The notes beneath the pieces are model-generated. The model saw nothing but the letters and a program-made list of their open reading frames with translations. It was not told the origin of the DNA and did not search any database. From Candidatus Acetothermia bacterium (GTDB taxonomy: Bacteria; Bipolaricaulota; Bipolaricaulia; RBG-16-55-9; DRXL01), in NCBI GenBank assembly GCA_028275205.1, contig JAPWVB010000003.1:1-33950 (forward strand): 33,950 nt of DNA, read 5' to 3'. The position numbers and the translations under genes are program-made. Below, piece after piece: positions 7,194 through 16,774 of the stretch (the stretch's first letter is position 1; each line of letters starts with the position of its first letter).

Positions 7194-9311
7194 ATGAAGC
7201 GCGCTACGGCGCGCGTGCGATCCGTGTCGCTTTCCAGACTGCGCTTCTGGTTCTTAGTGACCATCGTCTTCGCCATCCCCATCGTGATCTATCTGCCCAA
7301 CACCGAGTACGGCTACACCAAGAGCACTCTCTTCTATCTTGGCGTCTCGCTCTTGCTCGCTCTCTGGGCGGTCGAGCTGTTCTTTCGTTCACAGATAGAG
7401 ATCAGCGTGACGCGGCTGGCGTGGCCGGCGCTGGGGGTGCTGGGCGCGGCCGCGCTCTCGCTCGTCAACGCCGAAAATCTCGCGCTCAGTCTGATAAGCT
7501 TCGTCGGGCTCATCTATTTTGGGCTGCTGGGCTTGCTCATCGTCAACACGATCGAGAGCGAGCGCGATATGAAGATTCTGCTGAGCGCGCTCTTGCTGTC
7601 AGCAAGCATCGCTTCAGTCTATGGGCTCTTGCAGTATTACGGGAAGGTGCCGGGGCCGCCAGGGTTTTTAGGAGGCAGCTTGGCGATGATCTCCACGTTT
7701 GGGAATCCCAATTATCTTGCGGGGTTTCTCGCGCATCTCCTTGTGCCGGGGATCGCCCTCTCGGTGATGATTGAGAATCGCTGGGCGCGCTTGGCGCTCT
7801 TAATAGTCTTAATCGCGATGACCGCGGCGCTCGTGGCGGCCAATTCTGTTGGGGCGTATCTTGCGGTGCTCTTTTCTGTGATCTTCTTCTTCGGTGGGAT
7901 GATGATCTTTCGGCTCAGATCGGCGATAGCGGGCCAGCGCCGCTGGGTCTTGGCTGTAGTGATTCTCTTGGCCATAACGGTGTGGCTGCAATCGCCCCCG
8001 GGGCCGCTCAACGCGCTCTTAGGCCGCGCCGCGACTCTTGAGCCGACGCCCATCGAGCGGGTCGTTCAGTTCTTCCAGCGCCTGTGGGAGGAGAACTCTG
8101 GGATTGCACGCAGCTGGAACTGGTGGATTGCCTACGAGATGCTCAAAGCGCACCCATTTGTCGGGGTGGGCCTGGGAGATTACAAAGTCGAGTTCTTAGA
8201 GTATAAAGCGCGCTTCAAAGAGACCCCGCTGGGGCAGCACTATAATTTCTATCTGCCCCGCGCAATCCAAGCGCATAACGACTACGTACAGCTCATTGCA
8301 GAGCTAGGGCTGATCGGGCTTTTAGCCATTGGGTTTTTTGCGGGGACGCTGATACGAAGCGCACATGCTTTTGTGCGTTCGTCGGCGAGTCCGCAGGCTC
8401 GCCTGTGGGTCGTAGCCCTCTCAGCGGGGATCGTCGCTTTTCTGATAGATGCTTCAGTGAGCTTTCCGTTGCACTTGCCAGCGTCGGAGCTCAACCTTGT
8501 GCTCTTTATCAGTTTGCTGTGCGCGCGCTCGCTGCTTGGCCCTGAGCCGACGGTGACGCTGCGATCGTCGGCCAAGATCACAGTTGGCGCGACAATGCTC
8601 GCTCTTGCGCTTGTCGTCTGCTTTTTTGCGTATCGCGACTGGCAGGCCGACATCGCCCTCGACGAGGGAGAGGCTGAGATGAATAGCTTTCGCTACGAGA
8701 CGGCGCGCATCGCTCTGGAGCGCAGCGTTGCTTTGGGGATCGCCCCAGGGAAGGCGTTTTACTATCTTGGGGTTGTCTACACTGAGCGCGGGGAGCTGCA
8801 GCGCGCCCGCGACTACTTTGAGCGATCTCTGAAGACTTACCCCACGGAGAACGCGTACATTCAGCTAGCTGATCTTTCTCTACGCTTGGGAGAACCTCAG
8901 CGCGCGCAAGAGCATCTCAAGACGCTCTTGCGGCTCGATCCGGAGCCCACTCTGCGCCTGGAAGCTGAGTTTATGCAGCGGGTGCTCGTGCCCCTCTCGC
9001 AAGGGGATCGCACTCTTGCGTGGGCGGAGCTAGCCAAATTCTTACAAGAGCATCCCGACTATCCCAGGGGATATCTGGCGCTTGGGATGCTGCATCTTGA
9101 GCGCGGCGAACGAGAGGCAGCCCGCGCGGAGTTCGAGCGCGGGCTCGCTGTCATCGCCCAGCTCAAGCAGAAGATTCTTCAGCGCTTGGATCAGATTCAG
9201 CGCAGTCGGCGGCTGGCTGACCCTGACGAGCTCACTCAGCTGCGAGCTCGCGCCGCGGCGCTCGCTCAGATGGAGGGCCAGCTCAAAGAGCTGATCGCGC
9301 AGCTGCGCTGA
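7194..9311 (+). CDS. O-antigen ligase/polymerase-family membrane protein with C-terminal TPRs
   Basis: Starting at ATG 7194 gives 705 residues. The frame stays open back to TTG 7077, which overlaps the previous stop, but those 39 codons are made of short repeats and a palindrome, so they are excluded here. The first two thirds carry about ten hydrophobic helices. Near residue 361 lies HNDYVQLIAELGLIGL, the signature of the O-antigen ligase/Wzy family (PF04932). From about residue 483 the protein turns soluble with TPR-like helices (AFYYLGVVYTERGELQRARD) and a helical end. This architecture occurs in polysaccharide polymerases, ligases and protein O-glycosyltransferases. No glycosyltransferase genes flank it, so the substrate is unknown. 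No clear SD precedes ATG 7194, leaving the exact start uncertain. Confidence 0.82.
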   Translation: MKRATARVRSVSLSRLRFWFLVTIVFAIPIVIYLPNTEYGYTKSTLFYLGVSLLLALWAVELFFRSQIEISVTRLAWPALGVLGAAALSLVNAENLALSLISFVGLIYFGLLGLLIVNTIESERDMKILLSALLLSASIASVYGLLQYYGKVPGPPGFLGGSLAMISTFGNPNYLAGFLAHLLVPGIALSVMIENRWARLALLIVLIAMTAALVAANSVGAYLAVLFSVIFFFGGMMIFRLRSAIAGQRRWVLAVVILLAITVWLQSPPGPLNALLGRAATLEPTPIERVVQFFQRLWEENSGIARSWNWWIAYEMLKAHPFVGVGLGDYKVEFLEYKARFKETPLGQHYNFYLPRAIQAHNDYVQLIAELGLIGLLAIGFFAGTLIRSAHAFVRSSASPQARLWVVALSAGIVAFLIDASVSFPLHLPASELNLVLFISLLCARSLLGPEPTVTLRSSAKITVGATMLALALVVCFFAYRDWQADIALDEGEAEMNSFRYETARIALERSVALGIAPGKAFYYLGVVYTERGELQRARDYFERSLKTYPTENAYIQLADLSLRLGEPQRAQEHLKTLLRLDPEPTLRLEAEFMQRVLVPLSQGDRTLAWAELAKFLQEHPDYPRGYLALGMLHLERGEREAARAEFERGLAVIAQLKQKILQRLDQIQRSRRLADPDELTQLRARAAALAQMEGQLKELIAQLR

Positions 9312-9320
9312 GACACTTAT

Positions 9321-9356
9321 CCCTCCCCGCGTCGGGGAGGGGGCGGGGGGTTAGGT
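9321..9356. repeat. Palindromic dispersed repeat (copy 2)
   Basis: A perfect 9-bp stem CCCTCCCCG-CGT-CGGGGAGGG (9321-9341) is followed by a G tract ending GGGGGTTAGGTC (9345-9356), the same tail as the repeat at 6345-6356. It lies 9 bases after the stop of the O-antigen-ligase-type gene and could help end its transcript, although no T run follows. Confidence 0.65.
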
Positions 9357-9366
9357 CCGAGAAAGC

Positions 9367-9395
9367 TTGCTCATGAGACTCATCTTGCTTAGAAT
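9367..9395 (+). promoter_or_regulatory. Possible secA promoter
   Basis: TTGCTC (9367-9372) and TAGAAT (9390-9395) are spaced by 17 bases, with 3/6 and 5/6 matches to consensus. Transcription would begin near 9402, only about 15 nt before the secA ATG. It is moderately supported by position and spacing. Confidence 0.4.
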
Positions 9396-9416
9396 AGAGT
9401 TCGGGGTGTTGCGAAG

Positions 9417-12008
9417 ATGGAATTTCTCAAGCGCGCCGTAGATTGGATCTTCGGAGAGACCAACGAACAGCAGCTTAGAAAGCTTCAGCCAATTGTGGAT
9501 GAGATCAATAGACTTGAGCCCGAAATCCAAAAGCTCTCCGACGATCAATTGCGAGCGAAGACCGATGAATTTAAAGACAGACTCGCCCACGGCGAGACGC
9601 TCGATAACATCTTGCCGGAGGCGTTCGCGGTGGTGCGCGAGACCGCGCGGCGCACCATCGGCCTGCGCCCCTTCGACGTCCAACTGATCGGCGGCATCGT
9701 CATCCACCAAGGCAAGATCGCTGAGATGAAGACCGGCGAGGGCAAGACCCTCGTCGCCACCATGCCCGCCTACCTCAATGCCCTCGTCGGAAAAGTCCAT
9801 ATCGTCACCGTCAATGATTACTTGGCCAAGCGCGACCGCGAATGGATGGGCCCGATCTACGAAGCGTTGGGGCTCAAAGTCGGGCTGCTGCAAGAGACCA
9901 GCACCCCCGAAGAGCGCAAGCACGCCTATCAGTGCGATATCATCTACGGGACGAACGCCCAGTTCGGCTTCGATTATCTTCGAGATAATCTCGTGATCTC
10001 CTGGGAGCAGCGGGTCCAGACGGGACTCGATTTTGCGATCGTTGATGAGATCGATAATATTTTGATTGACGAGGCGCGCACACCGTTGATTATCTCCGGC
10101 AGCACCTCGGAGACGATCAAGCTCTATAAGAAGTTTGCCGCGATCGCTCCGCGCTTCCAGAAGGGCGTCGACTTCGAGATCGACGAGAAGACCCGTCGCG
10201 TCCACCTCACCCCCGAAGCTGGGGTCAAAAAAGCCGAAGAGATCTTGAAGATCGACAATCTCTACGCCCCCGAACATGTCGACCTATTAAAACATTTGGA
10301 GACAGCCCTGCGCGCCTTGCATCTCTACAAGAGAGAGCGCGACTATATCGTCAAGGACGGGCGCGTCATCATTGTGGATGAATTCACCGGGCGGCTCATG
10401 CCCGACCGCCGCTGGAGCGATGGGCTTCACCAAGCGATCGAAGCCAAAGAAGGACTGGAGATCCGCAAAGAGCAGCAAACACTCGCTACTATCACCCTTC
10501 AGCACTACTTCAAACTGTATAAGAAATTGGCGGGCATGACCGGCACGGCCAAGACTGAAGAAGAAGAGTTTCAGCAGATCTATGGGCTGAGCGTCGTGGT
10601 CATCCCCACCCACAAGCCTATGATCCGCCAGGATCTCCCTGATAGACTCTTCACTACAGAGAAAGCCAAGTTCAATGCGATCGTCGAAGAGATCTCTCGA
10701 CTGCACGAGCTGGGCCGCCCGGTGCTCATCGGCACGACTTCGATTGAGAAATCTGAGTATCTGAGCACGCTGCTCAGCCGTCGCGGCCTGCCCCATAATG
10801 TGCTCAACGCCAAGTACCACGAGCGCGAAGCAGAGATCATCAAAGACGCGGGACAGAAGGGCGCGATTACGGTCGCCACGAACATGGCCGGGCGCGGCGT
10901 GGACATCAAGCTGGGTCCGGGAGTCGCTGAGCTGGGCGGGCTGCACATCATCGGAGCACAGCGCCACGAGAGCCGCCGCATTGACGATCAACTCCGCGGG
11001 CGCGCCGGCCGCCAAGGCGATCCCGGCAGCTCCCAATTCTACGTCTCCCTCGAAGATGATTTGATCAGACTCTTTGGTGACAGTAAGCTGCTCTCGTTCG
11101 TGAAGAAGGGCATGACCGAAGGCGAAGCCCTCGAACACCCCATGCTCACGAGAGCGATCCGCAACGCGCAAAAGCGCGTAGAAGTCTATTACTTCGGTAT
11201 CCGGAAGCGCTTGCTCGAGTATGATCTGGTCATGGCACGCCAACGCGAGGCAATATACAGCCTGCGGGAGAGGTTCTTGCTCGGCGGACAGCGCAGCCCC
11301 GAAGAGAGCGCTCAAGATTTAGATAATTATCTCACGGCCGTGCTCGAGGGATACACCGATACTCTGATAGCGCGCTATCTCTCCGGGACAGAGCGCGATG
11401 AAGAAGCGCTGCAGAAGGAGCTTTTGACCTTCCAGAACGCTCCGCTGGACTTCACGGTCGCGGGGCTCTCCCCCGACGTCGCGCGCACGAAAATCTTCGA
11501 TTTTCTGCTCAAGAACTATCACGCCCAGGCCGCGCGGCTTGGCGGAGCTTTTCCGCATCTGGCCCGCTATATGATCTTGAACCTCATTGATGAGAACTGG
11601 CGCCAGCACCTCTTCGCGCTCGACGAGCTCCAGGACGTGATCGGCTGGCGCGCCTATGCCGGCCGCGATCCATTAATAGAATTCAAGCGCGAATCTTTTG
11701 AGCTCTTCCAAGAGCTTCTCGGGCGCATCGAAGAGCAGATTATTAACTATCTGATTAAGCCCCAACTGAAGATCGTTGCGGCCCAGCCGGGACGGCCCGC
11801 CCATATCGAACGCGTCGAATCCCTACGCTATCGCCACGACGAGATCACAGCAACCGCGGGGAACTCCCCATCAGAGAAGCCCAAGGCCCAGCCGCGCCGT
11901 GCCTCCCAGAAGGTGGGGCGCAACGACCCCTGCCCCTGCGGCTCGGGCAAGAAATATAAACACTGCTGCATGAAGAAAGAGCCTACATCTGGATCCCAAA
12001 GCCCGTGA
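9417..12008 (+). CDS. secA: Preprotein translocase ATPase SecA
   Basis: 863 residues, slightly shorter than E. coli SecA (901). This motor ATPase drives unfolded preproteins through SecYEG. Walker A is MKTGEGKT (Lys110). The DEAD-type Walker B reads VDEIDNILIDEART (Asp210), with Ile in the third place of the usual DEVD. The second helicase domain shows TNMAGRGVDIKLG and the arginine-finger region QLRGRAGRQGDPG. The last residues form the SEC-C zinc motif CPCGSGKKYKHCC (Cys839, Cys841, Cys850/851), used for SecB or lipid interaction in other species. The start ATG 9417 gives the normal MEFLKRAVDWIFG N-terminus. The 3' end overlaps the convergent acyP gene by 26 bp. Confidence 0.98.
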   Translation: MEFLKRAVDWIFGETNEQQLRKLQPIVDEINRLEPEIQKLSDDQLRAKTDEFKDRLAHGETLDNILPEAFAVVRETARRTIGLRPFDVQLIGGIVIHQGKIAEMKTGEGKTLVATMPAYLNALVGKVHIVTVNDYLAKRDREWMGPIYEALGLKVGLLQETSTPEERKHAYQCDIIYGTNAQFGFDYLRDNLVISWEQRVQTGLDFAIVDEIDNILIDEARTPLIISGSTSETIKLYKKFAAIAPRFQKGVDFEIDEKTRRVHLTPEAGVKKAEEILKIDNLYAPEHVDLLKHLETALRALHLYKRERDYIVKDGRVIIVDEFTGRLMPDRRWSDGLHQAIEAKEGLEIRKEQQTLATITLQHYFKLYKKLAGMTGTAKTEEEEFQQIYGLSVVVIPTHKPMIRQDLPDRLFTTEKAKFNAIVEEISRLHELGRPVLIGTTSIEKSEYLSTLLSRRGLPHNVLNAKYHEREAEIIKDAGQKGAITVATNMAGRGVDIKLGPGVAELGGLHIIGAQRHESRRIDDQLRGRAGRQGDPGSSQFYVSLEDDLIRLFGDSKLLSFVKKGMTEGEALEHPMLTRAIRNAQKRVEVYYFGIRKRLLEYDLVMARQREAIYSLRERFLLGGQRSPEESAQDLDNYLTAVLEGYTDTLIARYLSGTERDEEALQKELLTFQNAPLDFTVAGLSPDVARTKIFDFLLKNYHAQAARLGGAFPHLARYMILNLIDENWRQHLFALDELQDVIGWRAYAGRDPLIEFKRESFELFQELLGRIEEQIINYLIKPQLKIVAAQPGRPAHIERVESLRYRHDEITATAGNSPSEKPKAQPRRASQKVGRNDPCPCGSGKKYKHCCMKKEPTSGSQSP

Positions 12009-12258
12009 ACTCGTCGAGGTAGTCCGACCAGATCACTTCCATCTGCTCGATCTGCCCGGGGCCTTCCCTCTTGAGGATCTCTAAGAGCTTCTCGATCTGC
12101 TCGCGCTCGCCCTCGATCTCCGCGCGCACGCTGCCGTCCCGGAGATTCTGCACATATCCCGACAGCCCTAGCGGCCGCGCCTTGCGCACTGTAAAATTCC
12201 GAAACCCTACACCCTGCACTTCCCCCGTTATCCGCACGATCGCTCGCGCCTTGGCCAT
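11983..12258 (-). CDS. acyP: Acylphosphatase
   Basis: 91 residues, the normal length for the family, which hydrolyses acyl phosphates such as acetyl phosphate or 1,3-bisphosphoglycerate. The signatures GEVQGVGFR (catalytic Arg20) and GYVQNLRDGSV (catalytic Asn38) are intact. The ATG lies 3 nt after the rny stop codon, so the gene is probably co-transcribed with rny. Its 3' end overlaps that of secA on the other strand. Confidence 0.96.
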   Translation of the reverse strand: MAKARAIVRITGEVQGVGFRNFTVRKARPLGLSGYVQNLRDGSVRAEIEGEREQIEKLLEILKREGPGQIEQMEVIWSDYLDEFTGFGIQM

Positions 12259-12261
12259 AGT

Positions 12262-13806
12262 CTACTTCGCAGTCTCTACGAACTTGGTCTCCCGAATCAC
12301 ATGGACCTTGATCTCCCCAGGGTACTGCATCTTCTCTTCGATGCACCGCGCAATATCGTAGGAGAGCTTCGCTGCCATGTCGTCGTCGACTTCGTCAGGC
12401 CGGACCATGACGCGTACCTCGCGGCCCGCCTGGATCGCATAAGCCTCCTCAACACCAGGGAAGCTGTGACAGATCTCCTCGAGCGCCTGAAGTCGCTGCA
12501 CATAGGCCTCGAAGGTCTCCTGACGTGCCCCAGGGCGCGCTGCCGAGAGGGCATCAGCCGTCTGGACGATCACTGCTAAGAGTGTACGCGCCTCGACGTC
12601 TTCATTATGGGCCGCGATCGCATGGACGACCTCTTCGGGCTCCCCGTAGCGCCGCGCCATCTCCGCGCTGATCAGCGCGTGCGAGCCTTCCACTTTGTGA
12701 TCGACGACCTTGCCAATATCGTGCAGCAGCCCGGCGCGCTTGGCCAGCTTCTGCATATTCGTATCTAATCCAAGCTCCGCGGCCAACGCCCCAGCTAGAT
12801 ACGCAACTTCTATGCCATGTCTCAACTGATTCTGCCCATAGCTTGTCCGGAAGCTCAACCGCCCCACAAGCTCTACCAAGGCCGGATGCATATTGTCGAG
12901 CCCCAGCTCAAAGAGAGCCTTCTGGCCCTCCTCTTTGATGCGCTGCGCAATGCGCTCTTTCGCTTTATCTACTTGCTTTTTGATTTGGGCCGGGTGAATG
13001 CGCCCATCTTCTAAGAGCTTCTCCATAGCCAGCCGCGCGATCTCCCGGCGCACCGGATGGAAACAACTGAGCGAGATCGCATCCGGGGTGTCGTCCACCA
13101 GGACCTCGACGCCGGTGAGGGCCTCAAACGCTCGAATATTGCGGCCCTCCTTGCCGATCACCCGCCCTTTGTACTCTTCGTTGGGCAGCGGCACATGGCT
13201 CATGGTGGACGATTCGACCTCCTCGGCGGCGTAGCGCTGGATGACAGTGGCGATGATCTTGCGCGCCTCACGCTCGGCTTCCGCTTCGGCACGCTCCTTG
13301 ATCTGTCGAATCTTCTTGGCGAAGAAGCGCTCGGCTTCTTCTTCGACTTGTTGGATGAGCAGCTCTTTCACTTGCTCCGCCGAAAGCCCGGAGAGCTCTT
13401 CTAAGCGCTTGCGCTCCCCGGCAAGGAGCGCTTCGCCCTGGGCGATGAGCTCGCTCAATCGTTGGAGATCATCCTTGAGCGACTTCTCCGCGCGCAGCAG
13501 CTCGACGCCCTTCTGCTCTAAACGCTCTTCTTTCTTGAGCAGGCGCGCTTCGAGTCGTTCGAACTTCTCTTCCTGGCGCTTGAGGCGCCGCTCCAGCTCC
13601 TCCTCACGGACCTTGAGGGCCTTCTCGACCTCGGCGAGCTTGGCCGCCTTGAGGGCTTCGGCCTCGTGGCGCGCCGCTTCTAGGATCTCTTCCGCACGCT
13701 GGTGGGTGCGCGTAAACTCCCGCCGCATCTGCCAGCGCCCCACCACCCATCCCAAAGCTACTGACAATATTGCTAATCCTAACGAAAGCGCAATAGCCAT
13801 CGTCAT
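12262..13806 (-). CDS. rny: Ribonuclease Y
   Basis: 514 residues, the family's usual size. RNase Y is a membrane-anchored endoribonuclease that starts mRNA decay. An N-terminal transmembrane helix (about 3-22) precedes a long Glu/Lys/Arg-rich coiled coil (about 30-200), a KH domain with GRVIGKEGRNIRAFE, and an HD domain with GLLHDIGK (His362, Asp363). The C-terminal segment is the conserved dimeric tail. An SD-like GAGGTGG lies about 8 nt before ATG 13806; a second in-frame ATG follows two codons later. A promoter with TTGATT-17-TATAAT sits about 130 bp upstream, and acyP follows at 3 nt. Confidence 0.97.
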   Translation of the reverse strand: MTMAIALSLGLAILSVALGWVVGRWQMRREFTRTHQRAEEILEAARHEAEALKAAKLAEVEKALKVREEELERRLKRQEEKFERLEARLLKKEERLEQKGVELLRAEKSLKDDLQRLSELIAQGEALLAGERKRLEELSGLSAEQVKELLIQQVEEEAERFFAKKIRQIKERAEAEAEREARKIIATVIQRYAAEEVESSTMSHVPLPNEEYKGRVIGKEGRNIRAFEALTGVEVLVDDTPDAISLSCFHPVRREIARLAMEKLLEDGRIHPAQIKKQVDKAKERIAQRIKEEGQKALFELGLDNMHPALVELVGRLSFRTSYGQNQLRHGIEVAYLAGALAAELGLDTNMQKLAKRAGLLHDIGKVVDHKVEGSHALISAEMARRYGEPEEVVHAIAAHNEDVEARTLLAVIVQTADALSAARPGARQETFEAYVQRLQALEEICHSFPGVEEAYAIQAGREVRVMVRPDEVDDDMAAKLSYDIARCIEEKMQYPGEIKVHVIRETKFVETAK

Positions 13807-13932
13807 ACGAACGCCACCTCTTCACTGCGGAGAAATAGAAGCACAGCGCAAGGAGCGCAGCAATCCCATACAGTCCTACCATACTCATTGGCCTCCTGTG
13901 CGCGTGGGGCATAGAGTGCCCACTTCGCTGCT

Positions 13933-13961
13933 ATTATAGCTGGGAAGGCGAGGAGAATCAA
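13933..13961 (-). promoter_or_regulatory. Promoter for rny-acyP
   Basis: On the minus strand TTGATT (13961-13956) and TATAAT (13938-13933) are separated by 17 bases. The -35 box overlaps the stop codon of the exporter gene. A start near 13926 would give a leader of about 120 nt before rny. The 151-bp gap 13807-13957 holds this promoter and a short open frame preceded by AGGAGG, discussed in the findings. Confidence 0.7.
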
Positions 13962-16771
13962 CAGCTGCGACGACGCAAAAAGGAGAGCAACGCCGGAAGA
14001 AAAGTCAGGGTAAAGAGCGTGGTAAACCCGACGCCGTAGAGCGCCGACTGCCCGAAGGCCCGCAGCCCTGGAGTAGCCGCAAAGAGCAAGCTCCCGAAAC
14101 TGACCATCGTCGTCAGGGCCGACCCCAGAATGGGCAGAGCGGTCTTGCGCCAGGCAAGCTCAACGTCGCGGTCCTCAAGAAAGCTGTGCAACAGATAGAC
14201 AGCATAGTCCACGCCATTGCCGATCAAAAGCGACGAGATGAGAATATTCGCGAAATTGAAGTTGAGCCCCGACAGCCGCATCGCTCCTAGCATCCACAAG
14301 AATCCCAACCCTACAGGAATAATCCCCACTGGCGCCCACCGCCATCCGAGCCCAATTCCCAAGATCGCTAAGATAATAAGAGTAGCGAACACGGTTGAGA
14401 TCTGAAAGTCTTTCTTCATCTTGCGCTCCAGATGATCTTGTATCATGCGATAACCAAGGAAATCGTGGCTGAATGACTCTACCGCTGCGATAAATTCCCG
14501 ATAGCGCCGCGGGTCGTTGAGGGTCTCGCGGTTGATGTGTGCATAGATGACGAACTCGCGCTCTTCGGTGACGAAGCGCTCTTGGAGATCTTTGGGGAGG
14601 GCCGCAAGCAGCCCTTGGACTTGCTGGAGCTCAGTGATCTTCTGGAGCAAGGCGCTGACGCGGCGGTTCAGTTCTGCAAGACGTTCGCGGAGCTCCCCCA
14701 GGCGCGCTTGCATCACTTCCAGGCTTTGGATGCTCGCTTCTATGCCCTCAAGCTGAAGGATCTGCTGCTGGATTTCGGGGGCGACGGTCTCGGTCCCAGC
14801 CCCGGTGAGGGCTATTTGGTCGAGAATGCGCGTCAAATTGCTCTTGAGCCGAGCCAGCTGGACAGCAAGATCTTGGAGTTGTTGGAGCTCCCTTTCGTAG
14901 CTCTCGATTTGGGATGAGGCGCGTGCAAGATCGCGCTCGAGATTGAGGGAAAATCTTTGCTGGCTCTCTGCCGATTCCGAGGGAAGGAAGAACATCAGCA
15001 GCGACCAGACGACGTTCACATGGCCTTGGGCGCGGAGCTCCTCCAGCCCAGCGTTGATCTGGCGCAGCTCGTCTAACGTTGGGGCGAAGAACAAGAAGTA
15101 CTCGGCCAAGCCCGAAGTCCCTACGTCGAAGTCTTGGCGCTCTATCTGTTGCATGAGCTTGGTAGGGAGGTCTTTGGGGGTCAGCTCTTCGTCGGCAAAG
15201 CGGAATTGTACGTGCGGGGCTTCATTCAACATCACGAGACTCCCCACGACCACAAGGAGCACGATAGGCCAGCGCGCCCAGCGCCAGAAAGTACTAGGCT
15301 GTGGGGCTTGAGGGGGAGAGGGCTGAGGGCGCGCGAGCCGCAAGCGCCGCCGCAACATAATATGCGAAACGATAATGAGCGCCGGAAGAATGAGCAGCGT
15401 TGCCATCAGTGCCACCAGCACCCCAACCCCAGCGATGATCCCCATCTCATAGAGTCCTGGGGAACTTGCGACCATCAAGCTAAAGAGCACTAATGCTGTC
15501 GCCAGCGATGCTGTGATCAGGGCGGAGCCCTTGGAGAGGATGGCGGACTTGAGGGCCACTTCCACGCGATGCCCAGCGCGGCGCTCCGCAAGGAAATGCG
15601 CGAGAAAGTTGATCCCATAATCGATCCCCAGCCCCAAGATCAGCGGGGGAAGGAACGACGTCACCAAGTTCAGCCCGTTGGTGGCAAACTTCGCCCACGC
15701 GAGGGTGATTATTAAAGCGAGAAAGAGCACAATAAGCGCCAAGATGGGGTAGAAGAACTGTCGGAGAATGAGAACGATCACGACGGTGACGCCGACAGCA
15801 GAGATGATCGTGGTATTGCGCATGTCGACGTTAAGCTGATAATTGATCTCCGCAGCGATGGCGTAGGGGCCTGTCAGACCCCATCTGATCCCTTGAGCTT
15901 CTAGGTGGAGCTCTTGAAGGTTCTTCTGGACAGTGCGAGTGACGGCGCGATTATACTCCAAGCCACGTTGGGAGCTATAGCGCGGGCGCACCCGCACCAG
16001 CAGCTTGGTACCGTCACGGGAGAGATAGAGCTCTTGGGGCCATGTCAGGAGCTTGTCAATCGTCTCGCTTATCTCGGTGATAGTTTGCAGAAGATCCGCG
16101 ACCAAGCGATCGGCATTCTGAATCAATCCTGGGGCGTGATCGAACTCGTCCTTGACGCGGGCGTTGAGAGCTTTCAGCTCATCAAAGCGCTTGAAGAGCT
16201 CCAGGGGATTGAGAGCTAATCTTCTCCAATCCAGCTCCCCAAGAAAGATGCGCTCAAGCTCTGTATTAATTTGGGCATAGATGGCGATGAGCTCGCGCAC
16301 CCCTGGCATGGGCGTCTGGGACTGCCCCACAGGGACGAGTCCGCGCAGGCGCTCTTGATACTCTCGGAGCTTCAGTAGGATCTCGTCGTACATGGAGAGC
16401 AATTCCGTGCTGCGGCGCGTCTGGATATCCTTGGTGAAGCTCACCGAGACGAACTCCGGGTCTTGGAGAAGACGCTCTTGGATCTGAATGGCTGCGGCTT
16501 GGAGGCGCTGGGCATCGCGCGGGGAGCCTTCGGGATCTTGCAACATTAAGATAATATCGAGGGCGTCGCTCTTGGTGATGATCTCCTCGCGCTCTTGGAA
16601 CTTGGTGAGCAGGGGGTCACCGGGGGGAAGGAGATCTAAGAACGAGCTGCGCATGGGGAGGGTGAGAATATAGCTGAGGGCGGCACCGCTTAAGAGAGCC
16701 GAGAGAAGCAGCACTACCCAGGCCCGAGCTCGTACAAGCCGATAGACCCCATGTAACAACGCAGCGCGCAT
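13958..16771 (-). CDS. RND/MMPL-family exporter
   Basis: 937 residues with the two-fold RND plan: a first transmembrane helix (about 17-37), a large extracytoplasmic loop, a bundle of five helices (about 325-475), then the same again with helices near 500-520 and 780-930. The sterol-sensing-like cores contain GLGIDYGINFLAHFL and GNGVDYAVYLLHSFL, the Asp-containing helix-4/10 motifs used for proton coupling in MMPL and HpnN-type transporters. Both periplasmic loops are rich in coiled coil, the second (about 605-735) strikingly so. Likely cargo in this family is lipid or another hydrophobic molecule, but nothing here identifies it. It starts 3 nt after nusA, so it appears to be the distal gene of a rimP-nusA operon. 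Confidence 0.88.
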   Translation of the reverse strand: MRAALLHGVYRLVRARAWVVLLLSALLSGAALSYILTLPMRSSFLDLLPPGDPLLTKFQEREEIITKSDALDIILMLQDPEGSPRDAQRLQAAAIQIQERLLQDPEFVSVSFTKDIQTRRSTELLSMYDEILLKLREYQERLRGLVPVGQSQTPMPGVRELIAIYAQINTELERIFLGELDWRRLALNPLELFKRFDELKALNARVKDEFDHAPGLIQNADRLVADLLQTITEISETIDKLLTWPQELYLSRDGTKLLVRVRPRYSSQRGLEYNRAVTRTVQKNLQELHLEAQGIRWGLTGPYAIAAEINYQLNVDMRNTTIISAVGVTVVIVLILRQFFYPILALIVLFLALIITLAWAKFATNGLNLVTSFLPPLILGLGIDYGINFLAHFLAERRAGHRVEVALKSAILSKGSALITASLATALVLFSLMVASSPGLYEMGIIAGVGVLVALMATLLILPALIIVSHIMLRRRLRLARPQPSPPQAPQPSTFWRWARWPIVLLVVVGSLVMLNEAPHVQFRFADEELTPKDLPTKLMQQIERQDFDVGTSGLAEYFLFFAPTLDELRQINAGLEELRAQGHVNVVWSLLMFFLPSESAESQQRFSLNLERDLARASSQIESYERELQQLQDLAVQLARLKSNLTRILDQIALTGAGTETVAPEIQQQILQLEGIEASIQSLEVMQARLGELRERLAELNRRVSALLQKITELQQVQGLLAALPKDLQERFVTEEREFVIYAHINRETLNDPRRYREFIAAVESFSHDFLGYRMIQDHLERKMKKDFQISTVFATLIILAILGIGLGWRWAPVGIIPVGLGFLWMLGAMRLSGLNFNFANILISSLLIGNGVDYAVYLLHSFLEDRDVELAWRKTALPILGSALTTMVSFGSLLFAATPGLRAFGQSALYGVGFTTLFTLTFLPALLSFLRRRSC

Positions 16772-16774
16772 AGA

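Noticed and set aside
6247..9356. CRISPR-like array from the repeated G/C palindromes
   Set aside because: Only two or three dissimilar copies, kilobases apart, with no spacers and no cas genes.
13604..13806. Part of the 102-codon minus-strand frame that overlaps rny
   Set aside because: Ala/Gly/Arg-rich shadow of the rny coding sequence; only its short upstream part is kept as a tentative finding.
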